A DNA stretch of 64,000 nt from Dryococelus australis (lineage: Eukaryota; Arthropoda; Insecta; Phasmatodea; Phasmatidae), in assembly GCA_029891345.1 (NCBI GenBank), contig CM056994.1, positions 140,700,457 to 140,764,456 of the forward strand, written 5' to 3'. The notes under the pieces were generated by a model. The model was not told the origin of the DNA, did no database searches, and was given only the letters and a program-made list of their open reading frames with translations. The position numbers and the translations under genes were made by a program. Shown here one piece after another: positions 23,931 to 34,770 of the stretch (position 1 is the first letter of the stretch; every line of letters starts with the position of its first letter).

Positions 23931-23966
23931 AGCCGAAGCCGTTTGCCTTCGAAGGAACCAGACCCT

Positions 23967-25973
23967 AATACTAAAATTTGCTACCTTTAACTGAATTTTT
24001 CGCTGTAAATATAGTATTACAAACAAAATGTACATAATTATTTTCTAGTATCAACACGTTCAGCCGTTAATCGTTATATAAATATTTATGTTGTAAATAT
24101 GTCCTGACATCCATAAAATTCATACGACTTATTTATATTGGTATACATAATACATGTAATTATTTACTACTCTTTATCAGCACGGAGACCTACTGTCCGT
24201 ATAAAAGCATTTCCTGGCGACGTGCACACATTTCCACATGAAGAAGTAAGAGGAAAAAAGAGAAGGTCAGTGTATATCGAGATTCCAAGCGAGTGTGTGT
24301 TTTGGCACGTGTGAGCGGGTGCACAGCACTCACAGAAAATGTGGACGAGGGCGGACAGAAGCAGATTACTGTTCCAAACTCCCGGCACCTAGCAAACTTT
24401 TTCTGTTTCCATTACGGTGCAATTATTATTCATCTCTTAGGATAATGGAACCATTAGCTGATTATTCGTGAATACTGAAACAAAGGCAAAAATATGCAGT
24501 ACAATTTTTCTTCTCGTTGTTACCCGCCATCCCAGCGCACAGTCGGAATAAATTGGCAGGAAAATCGTGGCACACCAACTGCGTTATTTTAGCAACAGAA
24601 CCGACCACGTGTTAAAGATAAACAATTATCACCAATTAACTTGAAATACATTTGAAGTTCCCATTTTTTTATTTTTATCAAACTGTTAAAATTGTGAGTA
24701 TACTAAAGAAATGCAAAATTGAGCTTAAAGAAAGAGGCCAATGGAATCTTCGAAAATCGGGTGAAACCCACCGGGAATCGACTATTTTTGATTAATATAT
24801 TCGTTCAGTATTAAATCGTTTGCTATATTTTTATATTGTCTTGCAAAACGCGCTGTGACGCATTTAATTAAATTAAGTGAAGAGGGAACGTATGCAAAAG
24901 GCACTGCATGTCCTAGTTATGCGTAATATACCCCGAATCCATTATAGCTGGTTCTAAAAATCTGTAGCGAGAGTTTCCTCGGGAGCTAAAATGTTCAAAT
25001 TGTTGTTTAAGCGCTGTAATCTTCACGAGCTCCTGTGTAAACTTTCCATGCAGATTTTTAAAACCAGTGAACCGCTGTCTTGTGTAAAACAAGTATACGT
25101 CAGACTTACATGCTAGGTAAATAAGCTAGTTTTTCGCACTTGTCGTTTAAAGATCGCTGTCCATAACAAAATTTATTAGCATATATGTTAAGAAATTAGA
25201 GTAGCACAGTAGAGCAGGGCCCTACGGTTTCGCAGAAAGCTCCGTCGTTTTAGGACTTTTTGTGCATTACAGTCAGGGCTTGATTCCCTGCATGACGTAG
25301 GCAATTTACTGTAGTTTTTGAGTTCCGTTATAATATTGTTATTTATTACATTACTTTTATATATCAGTAAGGGAATTTATGCTCTGAGTTCTAGAGGCAA
25401 GTTTATGGTATGAATAATTTATGTGAATTTAAAGCAGATGTAATAAAACTCTGCAACAAATACAAAATCATCGGGGAGAGAATTTAGGCCCGTTATCTAA
25501 CAGTTACAAAAACATTTAAATTATTGTAATTCCAATTTAGTTATTAAAGTTCATCAATGATTTCCATTCAGGCGCAGCAGGAGTTTCGACTGGATTTATA
25601 GCAATGTCTGCGTTATAAGATATGGTGATACTAATACTAATATCACTATCCAATGCACAAACAAAACCTTCACTAAACAATGCTGAGTGGCTACTGGCAA
25701 AAACACAAAATTCCTGATACCCGGGACGATCTGAAGTGGCAGGTCGATCTTAATTATTAACCGCATGCCACACGGGGCTATCAGAGAATCTGTCTCTCCT
25801 CTTATTCAATTATTACATTGGTTTTAATAACGAAATCTGTTATTTACATACTGTTCTGGCCAAAATTATCCAAGAAATCCTAGTGCATGTAATTGAAATT
25901 GACCAGGATGGATGACTGGTTGACACATTAGGGGTAAAGAAATGTCACTGTGGTTAGAGTTTAAAATAAGTAG

Positions 25974-25974
<1 letters not shown>
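23967..25974. other. AT-rich spacer between Polintons A and B
   Basis: No gene recognised. 24.17-24.4 kb is slightly more GC-rich. A weak tRNA-like phrase (GGGCTTGATTCCCTGC at about 25276) lies downstream of an AGTAGAGCAGGGCCC phrase but is too degenerate to call. Confidence 0.5.

Positions 25975-26045
<71 letters not shown>
25975..26045. repeat. (AT)n microsatellite
   Basis: About 70 bases of uninterrupted AT. It lies immediately upstream of the Polinton B capsid fossil and may mark the break where B's left part is missing. Confidence 0.95.
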
Positions 26046-26046
<1 letters not shown>

Positions 26047-26114
26047 CCCAACAAAAGGCCAGTACGTCGTGAATCGTTGAGTGTTAATACATACTAATTC
26101 CGAATAGTATTGGG

Positions 26115-26700
26115 TTTAAAGTTCACAAAAATTGTTCTGAAATACTGAAAGTGGAAGAAACCATTAGTTACAGAGATGCAATTAGCAAAATGGAAATTTA
26201 CTTGTTCTCATACTGCCTTCCAGATCCATATGGTCGGTCCACTGATTTTGGCATCCCAGTACAAAATCAAAATATTTATACTGTGCATTATAGGCCGTCG
26301 CGGTTCAGATGTACTTTTATAAAGAGAACTAATGTCATGCCAACCACCACCAAAATTAATCTAAATGGCATATTGCACATATGACTAACAGAAAAGCCTA
26401 TGAATTTAACGCAATCGAGTTAGACCTGGTGAGAGATGTGGTCATAACTGGCAATAGGAAAATCTCTCTATCGCTCTCTATCATTCAGCGCCCCACAGCC
26501 AAATTTTCCAGATGGGGTTTCGAAGAATACTACCAGCTCCCAATATATACTACGGTAATATTTGAAATATGCTTACCTCTCCTACATTACTTGGATACGT
26601 TGAGGGCTACAAGCATATAGTAATTGATTCTAAAAATGAGTAGGTTATATTTCTGACCAACATAGAGACGAACACGATTCAGGATACTATCGATAACTCA
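26115..26700 (+). pseudogene. Major capsid protein fossil, N-terminal part (Polinton B)
   Basis: Readable landmarks are MEIYLFSYCLPDPYGRSTDF followed by IPVQNQNIYT (about 26188-26283), then LNGILH at about 26359 and NRKAYEFNAIELDLVRDVVI (about 26385-26445). They parallel the landmarks of the A capsid gene (IPIQHQDIYTLPSQ and the EMNSVTIDEMR segment) and my memory of the family pattern IP.Q.QD.YTLPS...YELNGVEID. The C-terminal jelly roll was not identified downstream. Broken. Confidence 0.7.
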
Positions 26701-27771
26701 AACATATAATGATGTCGATACAATCTAACGAGTGCCTGCTGCCTCTAGTGATGGTGACTATGGGTAGACGTAAAAATCTTCTAAATTATGACGAGAAATA
26801 AGCGACTGAACTCAGAAGTAATTCCAAAAATCATCAGATTTGGCACAAACGTTTGACAAATAGTACTAAATCACATATTAAAAGTCCCCATCATTTCAAG
26901 CTGTGCATTGGCCGCCATTTAAAAAAATGGTTGAGGATTTAGGGATTTTTTACTTTATTGCTGAATGTATGCAATTAACTAAACAAATTTGACGTCTGCC
27001 ATGCGTCCCACCAAGTCCGCTTACCACTCAACTCCACCCGTTGGCCGTTCGTAGCCTATGTGGCTAAGAGCACTGTGTAAAAATTCAAAAGTACGAAGTC
27101 TGAAACGCCCTAAGTGTATGTTACTATAAATATATCAGTATCAGTTTCTGGTTGAACTACATAGACGTTAACTTTAATCAGGAGCACTGTCAGAGCTGTA
27201 ATAAATGATATTTTACTGTGCAAATTGCTAAGAAAATTATGAGATGTAGTTGTCCTATTATTGCCCTCAAATTGTATTCACACTGATGTTTACCTTTGAT
27301 CCCTTCGCCATTGCTCTTATCCTGTAGTGGTTGCCTCACTTGAATAACCATTTAACACGATAGGGAATAAATTAATTTTTCCCAGTGTAAGTCAGCAGTC
27401 GTCTAGGTCAGATCTTATATCGTGTCGGTAGTGCATCACCACGAGCTGTGTATAACATCAGTCATCACCATGAGTTTGGATTACATCAGTAATCACCACG
27501 AAGTTTGAATTACATCAGTCATCAACGAGACTTACAACAGGCTTCAGCATCACCGAGACGTACAGCAGACGCCAACAACATCAACGAGACATACATCTGT
27601 GGTCGACAGCGGAATCAGGTAATATGCACGATGGACACTGCTGTGAGGACTGCAATCAAGAGTGTGTGAAGGTTTTCGACGAAATTTTAGCGCATAGAGG
27701 AACCAAAATTTTGTTAAGCCTGGACATTGATGATTAACTATCAATATTACCAAAGGAATTCTTAATTACCT

Positions 27772-28008
27772 TTGCATCACACAAAATTCAGTACGTATAC
27801 CCTTGTTTCATATCTCCTGTGTGACGATTGCCCGCACGACACTCCCGCATTCATTAACGATCCGAACACATTTCATTGGAGGGGAGATCGTGTGATGCGG
27901 AGGTGGCAGCAAGTAATAGAACTTGTCAGTAATAATCGTCCCGACTTACCAATGGACGATTCCAGGATATATGGAGACGATTTGGAAGCAGCAGCAGATA
28001 TCTTGTAA
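27772..28008 (+). CDS. Unrecognised reading frame with CDDCPHDTP and NDPNTFHWRGDRVMRRWQQ segments
   Basis: This stretch of 78 codons ends at TAA (28006). It has a CxxC pair, a Trp/Arg-rich middle and an acidic end (DDSRIYGDDLEAAADIL), which looks like real protein composition. Another Cys-rich patch with HCCEDCNQEC lies upstream in a different reading (about 27630). It sits between the B capsid fossil and the B post-capsid gene, so it is probably a Polinton B gene fragment. Family unknown to me; no function proposed. Confidence 0.35.
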   Translation: MHHTKFSTYTLVSYLLCDDCPHDTPAFINDPNTFHWRGDRVMRRWQQVIELVSNNRPDLPMDDSRIYGDDLEAAADIL

Positions 28009-28084
28009 ACAAATTGATATATCATGTACAGAGTGACAATGTTTCTTCTTCATTACTTTCAACTCTGAAATAATCTTGTTCAAT

Positions 28085-28395
28085 AAGAAAACATCCTAAT
28101 GATGATTTGTTATGTGCAAAGTTTTGAAAACCATTACAATAATTCTTTTATTGTAAAGGAAGTGGCTATATCGTATTCGAACGACGATAATGACACTATA
28201 GATTTAAGCTTTAAACCACCCCACATTTGGTCAGTTTTAACTCATGGAAACCAAATGATGTTTCGACATCAGTTTTACGAAGTACATAACTTGAAATGGG
28301 ACTCCAGTGTTCTAGAGTATGAAGACAGATTTAAACCTGTAAATGTTGCGTTCCTCAAAGACTGTCCTGTATATGTATAGGGAAAAACGCAATAG
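28085..28395 (+). pseudogene. Post-capsid gene fossil (Polinton B), homologous to A's
   Basis: Readable pieces are YVQSFENHYNNSFIVKEVAI (about 28110-28170), FKPPHIWSVL (about 28210-28240), LKWDSSVLEYED (about 28292-28330) and a final CPVYV. The pattern FIVKE, PP..W..L, LKW and a terminal (I/V)YV matches the same family as 14690-15165. Only the N-terminal half is readable. Function not established. Confidence 0.6.
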
Positions 28396-29240
28396 AACAT
28401 AAATAAATTGTTAATTAATACAAAAGTTATAAACATTAGAAGATATAACTAATGTCCAAGTATTGGACAGTATTATAATAACCATCAATGTTCGCACAAA
28501 ATTATTTGTTCAGAATGTAGAAGTGAAGTTTTAAGAGAATCTATGTACCAGCATCCATGGTTTGTTTAACTTTAATAATATTATTTTGTTACAACGTATA
28601 CAAAGAAAAGGTATAGATGCGGGAACATTTGATACTCATACATATGTTTACTTATGCAATTAAAAAGGAGATATTCAATACAGCAAAATCATACAAGAGC
28701 GTAATAGGTAGATACAGAAAAGTATGTGATTAAAGTGTAAGGCCAATACCGCCTACCAAATACAGCTCTGCAGTGGGGAAGAACATTGGAATATTTTACA
28801 ACCTAGTGCGGATCATACGTTAGAAGAACGGAGTTTGTGCGATGAAAACGACTGTCTGGTGTACAAAATACGACCCGATACGGAACTGCCATGTACTCCA
28901 AATGAACTAAGATTCCATGTTCCATGTGAAGAAATAATAAAGTATCCAGGATATATACAAATAAATAATTAATTAATGAGGGAATTCTGCAATAATTCTA
29001 CAATATGGACTGAAACCTGCAACAATAACCAACACACCATTCAAATTCATGTAAGTAATCGACGTCTAATCTAACTTTATGGAATGTGGAAATGTAAGAT
29101 ATGGCAAAGCAATACTTGTACCTGCACACTCTATTCAACGAAGATGTCATTGGGAAAATACTATACTTCAAGATGGTGATAAAACTATTTGGTAATGCAT
29201 TCTCAACAAAATATTAGAACATCCCAGCAAACATAGAAAA
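28396..29240. other. AT-rich stretch with no readable gene
   Basis: Weak peptide-like stretches occur (for example around 28480-28570 and 28860-28950), but I could not link them to any family. Possibly the decayed remainder of the post-capsid gene and its surroundings. Confidence 0.35.
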
Positions 29241-29244
29241 TATG

Positions 29245-29560
29245 GGCCAGAATGTGGCCGGTAAAAGAGAGACGACAAACTCCGACCAGCCGATACCGGT
29301 CCACTCTCTTATGCCGGAAGTGAGCAGATGGACACATGGACAGACGTCAGACTGTTTTCCGAAAGAGTCCAAAATACAACGTATCACTTCCCACAAGATA
29401 CAAAATGTATTCTGGCTCAACATGCATTAAAAGTACTGGCGAGAATCGGGCCAGTAAAAGCTAGCTTACAAACTCTGGCCAGTTAATACCAGCCAGCTGT
29501 CTTGTGTCGGAAGCGGCCCAATGGAAATATGGACTGGCGGCTAACTGTTGGCCAACAGTG
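29245..29560. repeat. Degenerate tandem duplication of about 190 bp
   Basis: The phrases GGCCGGTAAAAG, ACAAACTCCGACCAG, TGCCGGAAG and GGACAGACG starting at 29255 are repeated in diverged form at about 29450 (GGCCAGTAAAAG, ACAAACTCTGGCCAG, TGTCGGAAG, GGACTGGCG). The pair directly abuts the 33-bp minisatellite. Confidence 0.6.
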
Positions 29561-29561
29561 T

Positions 29562-30120
29562 CGATCCCGTGACAGCTGAATGTCATTACAATCCCGGGCC
29601 TGAAACGGCTGGACGTCGGTACGATGCCGGGCCTGCGACGGCTGGATGCCGCCACGAGGCCGAGACTGCGATGGCTAGATGTTGATAAGATGCTGAGCTC
29701 GCAACTGTATGTCGCTACAATGCCGGGCCTGCAACGGCTGGATATCGTTAGGATTCTGGGCCTACAATGGCTGGTTGTCACTACAATGCTGGGCCTGCGA
29801 CGGCTGGATGTCGCTATGATACTGGGCTTGCGACGGCTAGATGTCGCTACAATACTGGGCCTGCAATGGTTGAATGTCACTGTGATGCCAGGCCTGTGAC
29901 AGCTGGATGTCGTTACGATGGCCGGTCTGTGACGGCTGGATCTCTCTACAGTGCCAGGCCTGCGACGGTTGGATCTCGTTACAATGCTAGGACTACGATG
30001 GCGGTCCTGCGACGGCTGAGTGTCGTTACGATGCCGGGCCTGACCTGCTAAATGGCATTACAATGCCGGGCCTGCGACAGTTGGATGTCGTTACGATGCT
30101 TAGCATGAAGTGGCATGATG
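29562..30120 (+). repeat. 33-bp minisatellite, about 17 units
   Basis: Degenerate tandem units built on GGGCCTGCGACGGCTGGATG plus TCGTTACGATGCC. Because 33 is a multiple of three and few stops arise, the array gives open frames on both strands that encode an 11-residue repeat (type MPGLRRLDVAT on the plus strand). There is no sign of a promoter or protein family. It is much more GC-rich than its surroundings, and its units differ by several substitutions each. Confidence 0.92.
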
Positions 30121-30239
30121 TCCAGAAATAAGCAGTAAAACAATGAAAAAAAACATAATTTTCGATAAAAATATTTAGTTTTATTAAATTTCTCTTTAAA
30201 TATACTCATTTAATTTACAGATGAAAATATTTTGCTTGC

Positions 30240-30312
30240 AGAGAGCAATATTCGAATCTTAAGCCCTTGAGCTGGCAGCCCAGCATGCTAACATGTAGCC
30301 CACAGAGTAAGT
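30240..30312 (-). mobile_element. tRNA-derived SINE head fragment
   Basis: On the minus strand CTACATGTTAGCATGCTGGG resembles an A-box region and AGATTCGAATATTGC a B box, at about tRNA spacing. No body was identified. Confidence 0.45.
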
Positions 30313-31103
30313 TGCTGATATTGACCAGTAATTGAAATATATCAAGACACAAATTATTATAAAGGAATGTATAAATTCCATGACAATATAAAAAATTATT
30401 TTTAAATACATGTTATTTAAAAACTATTTCTTCAGAGGCTTGCAAACAAAATAGTTTTTGCTAGTTTTTAATATATATGTCAGATGGCTGTACCAATGAA
30501 AAAAATTTCGAAGTCAACAAATTTCAAGGGCTACCACGTGATACAGATATAATCACGATAAAACATACTAACAGTGAACACACTGTCTCAAAATAGACAT
30601 CATACCATTAACAGCTAGGTACCATCTTGCCTATTTATAACCCTTTCCAAAAGTTTGTTGGCAAAAATACATAATAAATATTTATTTATTGTGATAAAGA
30701 GACTCGTCTGAAAAATGTTACTTGCAGGAATAAGTAAGATAAAGGCCAGCGTACAGAAAAACCAAAGATGCTGTATGGGAAACGGTCAAGTAACATTTTT
30801 AAGATGCTTTCAACATGTTTGCTCTGTGATATCATGGCGATATATTTTCTATATAATCCATAAGTTATCCTAAAAAATACAGCGGGCAGTTGTATTTTCT
30901 CAAACGGCTGGTAATCAGTCTCAAAATACTCAGCACGCCGTTGTCAGAGCAATCTTCTTGCATTGAAATGACAGTTGCAGACAGTATAGTTATTGGGCAG
31001 ACTATATGTCGACACTTTCCCGACAGGTTGTGTTTGCAGGGATTTGTAACTAATTTGAAACTGATGTAAAAACATCTACATAAAGGGAGGACCATATAAC
31101 GAA
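30313..31103. other. AT-rich DNA, nothing recognised
   Basis: No gene or repeat recognised apart from short A- and T-rich runs. Confidence 0.4.
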
Positions 31104-31570
31104 ATGTCAATTACACTGGAGAGATTCGAGTCGATAGTCAACTACACAAGTCTTACTACGGGATACAGGAGAGTATGGTTTCGAGAAGAAGAAAATATAA
31201 CATTACAGATACATATGTGTAACATGGAAGATCATTGGATTTTCTCCTTAATTATTCCAATATATATTTCAATTATTTTCGATGTTTTTTTAAGGAAGAA
31301 CATTTTGTCCTTTGTATAATCTATGTCCTGATAGTAAGTTGCCTTGCGGTGAGAACAACCTAGCATGTGAAGCTCAATCTCAACACATCACGAAATGCAC
31401 ATCATGCAAGACAATTCAATACATAATGCAAATGGACTGCTGTTCTATTCTTACAGTGTGGAGCAAACAATGTGACAACAAGGTACATATTAAGAACATA
31501 GGTAACCAAGAAATACTATCTCTCTTAGGTATGTGGGAATGCAAAGTTTTTCAAAGCAAGAACATCTAAA
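31104..31570 (+). CDS. Unrecognised reading frames, the second one Cys-rich
   Basis: A first frame (31104-31319) begins MSITLERFESIVNYTSLTTG and has a hydrophobic end (IFSLIIPIYISIIF). A second (31312-31569) has ten cysteines in 85 codons, including CPDSKLPCGENNLAC and CTSCKT segments. They overlap by a few bases. Codon-like composition and position inside Polinton B suggest decayed element genes. I do not recognise either family, and they may be chance frames. Confidence 0.25.
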
Positions 31571-31881
31571 TATCAAATGAGAAATAGTGAAATCATAATT
31601 TGAACCTCTATCAAGGAAGGTATAATGTTATAACCCGCCGCTCATGGTAAGTGTGTTCAAGCAAACAGACACTTACAAGTCCTGCAAGTAGGATAGAGAA
31701 GAGTGATCTTTAAACCATTCGATGGAGTGTTATAATTTCAAGTATGTAACAATATCGAACATTGATGCTACACCATCGATGCTAGTCTCAGAATCAGATT
31801 CGGTGAATTCCTAGAAAGCAGTGATGTTCTGTAAGGTATCTCGGTCCCGACAGTGAACTGTAATGAATAATAAAAGACCTT

Positions 31882-32088
31882 ATGATAGCTAGTCTCAGTG
31901 AAAAGTTAGAAGAGGTTTATGGGTGTGGAGTAATTGCCTATAAACTCACCAGACCTCACCATGGAACCACTATCCATTGGAAGGAAACCTACAACGGAGA
32001 CATCCACAACTTTATTTTCGAACAAGGAAGTTTTATGTTTCTATCTATCTGCAACATTTATGGATGTGATGTAACTAATTCAGAATGA
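31882..32088 (+). CDS. Unrecognised reading frame, possibly decayed
   Basis: 68 codons with protein-like composition (ASLSEKLEEVYGCGVIAYKL, then WKETYNGDIHNFIFEQGSFM). Unknown family; probably a fragment belonging to the same cluster as its neighbours. Confidence 0.25.
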   Translation: MIASLSEKLEEVYGCGVIAYKLTRPHHGTTIHWKETYNGDIHNFIFEQGSFMFLSICNIYGCDVTNSE

Positions 32089-32286
32089 TGTTCACACTAA
32101 ATGGCAAGTATTCATTTACTGAACATGGTTTGTATTCTGTAAGGTATAGACTACCCATATTAACATCTCACATATAAGTAATTGTGTGAGTCTCATATTC
32201 ATTTTAAATGTTGACATTTTGATGGTTATATGTTAAGATATAATATACCATGTATTTTTTAATCTAGTTTAACTGATTATCATAGT

Positions 32287-33116
32287 TTGAAAAGTTCTGT
32301 AAATCAATATAGACTGTACATAACAGAGGAAAAATGTAATTTTAAGACTGATGGTGAAGGTATTGTAAAAACATTTTGTTGGGAAGAGGAGTGTTTAATT
32401 AACCATTTGAGTATTTCGAAGAATGTAACAGTGGTATACATATTTTTGATCATGAGCACAAGGAGTTTGGTTACCTATTCCTTAGAGGGTGTGTCTCATC
32501 AAAGTGTTATGTGCATTAAGCGGTGAAATTATGAAAATTAAATTTTAACCCACAGTTACTGTTCATCTTAAAAAGGTAGAAATGGTTTTAACTATCATAT
32601 ACATTGCTCTTTAAGAATTGCTTTAAGTTAAGTATTGGATCTCATACTATCAATGTGATTTTTCACGCAGGAAACCATTATGCTGCCACAAAACAGGGTG
32701 TATAATGTGTCCTACTGTTTTTGTCCTTACAGTCTTTTAAGAGAGTTTACAGATACTTGTGGCAGTATATTTCATTTCAGAGAAGTTTACTTTCCGTTAG
32801 ATGAAGAAAAATTCATGAAGTGATTCAATGTCGTGATGCGACAAAATTCCGTGTGTTTTTACATGACTGTAACTACATCCTTCTTGATAGTTTTGAAGCC
32901 ATCTACTCACATTATGTTGAAAAACATCCAGATCTAGTTGAAAGTGTGGTTTTACATTTGCCTGAATGTAAGGCTGTTTGTATCCAAACTGAGAGAAATC
33001 AACCAGGATGTAAGAAATGCTCCCCCCTTGAAAGCAGTCTTCAAGAACAGGATATACAACCATTATATTTCAAATATATGAAAACATTGTTTAGCGAGTT
33101 GGCAAACAGCCTATAA
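32287..33116 (+). CDS. Unrecognised reading-frame pair, possible element gene
   Basis: Two plus-strand stretches. 32287-32526 contains YRLYITEEKCNFKTDGEGIV and SWEEECL-like wording and ends KCIKR-like. 32820-33116 contains CRDATKFRVFLHDCNYILLD, AIYSHYVEKHPDLVE and CSPLESSLQE. Composition is balanced and rich in charged residues, unlike surrounding AT-rich noise. A polyadenylation-like AATAAA lies downstream (33322). No family recognised. The fossils could be accessory genes of Polinton B; whether the two stretches belong together is unknown. Confidence 0.3.
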
Positions 33117-34315
33117 TGCATAACTTATGTTCAAACAATTGATATGCATATTTTTGAGACATCGTTTACTTGTGTTTGTTTGTTAAAATATTTGGTATAT
33201 ACGTTTTTGAAACATCCTTTACTTTTGCTTGTTAAAACAAAATATTGTGTATATTTTGATCTGTGTAATATGTTTAACATATGTTATGATTTGAAACAAC
33301 CTGTATATTCTTTATGTTGTGAATAAATGTGTTCAAATTTAAATTGTTTGTGTTTACCATCTCCCTTTACGAACTGTGAAATGCATGTATAACCTTAAGA
33401 AATGAAAATAGCATTGTGAGAAATATATAAGATACTTTGAGTTTAACAAATGAAAATCACCAATGGTGATATTATGAATTCCAAAGTGTTTGGTTTCTCA
33501 AAACAAGTGATAATTTTCTAATACAAAATAGGTTTAAGTGATACGAATGAGAGATATTATAAAAAAGACAGAGGAAAACCTAATAACATTTCCACCTATT
33601 TGTTTGGCAAAGCATTGGTTAAAACTACCAAAGTTAATAACATTTGAATAGGCAGAGACTGTATAAAGGAAAGATGAATGTTGAAACACAAATAATTTTA
33701 AATGGTAACCTACATTGCTATAAGCTAATAACACAAAAATCTTTCATTTATGTTTCTGACCTCCGTAGTATTATTGGTTTGTGTGTTGGCTTACGGCTTC
33801 GAGGTTCTGGGTTCGAATCCCAGGTAAGGCATGAATGACATAAGTTAGTCTGCAACCATTGCCCTTATAAACTTTCAAACTTTATATACATTATGAAATA
33901 CTATAATATTCTTTCACGGACTAAAGCACAAATCACCTAATGTTTGAAAATTTAATATTTTAATTGATATTCCACATTTAAAAAAATATATTTTTTGTGT
34001 ACATAAAAAGTTTACAAATATTCCAAAGTAGATTCAAAGATCGAATGGGAATACATTTCAAAACATAATTTGTTCTTACACGAAAAAATATAATCAAATA
34101 AATTTTTATTACTGATTAGAAACACCTATTTTAACGATTATCACATTACATTTCAAATTTTATCATAGTTTCCACAGTAATGTTTAGAAAATGCATTCGT
34201 TCTTGAAATAAACCTGTTAATATCGTAATTTGGTTTTAAACTTTATTAAATATTTAGGGTAAAATGTTATTCCGTTGATAGAAATATATTTTAATATAAT
34301 TTCAGTTTCCGTTAT
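33117..34315. other. AT-rich DNA containing a SINE head
   Basis: Apart from the tRNA-derived head at 33759 nothing is recognisable. Confidence 0.5.
33759..33840 (+). mobile_element. tRNA-derived SINE head
   Basis: CCTCCGTAGTATTATTGG (A-box region), then GTTGGCTTACGGC and CTGGGTTCGAATCCCAGG (B box), followed by AAGGCATG. It gives an almost complete tRNA-like unit of about 72 bases, with T-arm pairing intact. The wording matches a CCTCCGTGGTATAGTGG-type SINE I recall from insects. The body beyond about 33860 is not recognisable. Confidence 0.7.
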
Positions 34316-34770
34316 AAAGGGGATGTCAAGGAGGGAAAGGGATACCGAGATGGACCTCTGCTACTGTGACCATCGTGTACCAACTACTCTGAGATATGGT
34401 TTCCGGGATCGTTCAGCGCTGCTTTAGGCAGTCGTGCTCAATGCTCACTGCTGCCGCCCAACACCATGGACCTGTCAGCCGCTCGCACCACCGCTAGGGA
34501 TTAGTTCTCACCGGTCAGCCACAAGGTGTTACAGGCGATTTCGCTGTTCGGGCCAATAGTGTTCACCACTTTCTAGGATATTGACCATCTTTCGCCCGGG
34601 GTTTCGTGCAGCCATCACCCCTCCTTGTTGAGGCTCCGGGCAGCATCCGTGCTACACCTAGCTAGGCAGCCAGTTATCTTGCCTGGGTTCATGATACCAG
34701 CTGCGCTAACTGAAGGCCTCTCTCAGCAAGCAGCTACTAAATGGCTTCCTCGAATACCACTTTTGGAATT
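34316..34770. other. GC-rich island of unknown nature
   Basis: About 450 bases near 55% GC in a 30% GC setting, with sharp edges and no open frame of note. It could be part of an LTR, an old SINE/LINE body or a captured segment. No partner elsewhere in the window. Confidence 0.35.

Larger units (their letters stand above)
4612..23966. mobile_element. Polinton A, fossil Polinton/Maverick with very long inverted ends
   Basis: This element of about 19.4 kb is delimited by inverted arms whose outermost bases are AGGGTNTGGTTCCTTC on the left and the reverse complement on the right. Bases just outside are AGTAGT on the left (4606-4611) and AATACT on the right (23967-23972). They agree at four of six positions, compatible with an old 6-bp target duplication, the length known for Polintons. 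Inside are integrase, a DPNEL-motif gene and ATPase (minus strand), then a PLA2-like/core gene, penton-like gene, major capsid gene and a post-capsid gene (plus strand). A polymerase is not recognisable. The element is broken in many places. In a 200-base sample aligned by eye, the arms agree at roughly nine bases in ten, so it is old but not ancient. Confidence 0.8.
20525..23966 (+). repeat. Right inverted arm of Polinton A
   Basis: This is the inverted partner of 4612-8180. From inside out it shows the duplicated phrase with GACTCCAGTTACC (about 20680 and 20780), the remnant GGAGTC array (about 21285-21370, complemented), a G+T-skewed middle (about 21640-22300), the TA/TG/T microsatellite (22135-22187), GACTCCTCACTCGAT (about 22698), a very AT-rich stretch (22.73-23.13 kb), a tRNA-like module (23.17 kb), and the YY1-like block with an AG-rich tract (23.27-23.93 kb). 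The terminus is GGAACCAGACCCT at 23966. Confidence 0.8.

Noticed and set aside
4612-23966. Assembly-generated inverted duplication as the cause of Polinton A's arms
   Set aside because: The arms differ at roughly one base in ten in a sampled stretch, by a module of about 125 bases and by tandem-array length, which a recent assembly artefact would not produce.
25199-25300. tRNA-like fragment near 25.2 kb
   Set aside because: The B-box-like word is degenerate and too far from any A-box-like word.
29461-30051. Long frames on both strands at 29.5-30.05 kb as repeat-containing proteins
   Set aside because: They are produced by the 33-bp minisatellite, whose period is a multiple of three. No start, promoter or domain supports them.
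29562-30120. CRISPR-like array of 33-bp repeats
   Set aside because: The units are directly adjacent with no unique spacers, and the DNA is clearly animal nuclear.
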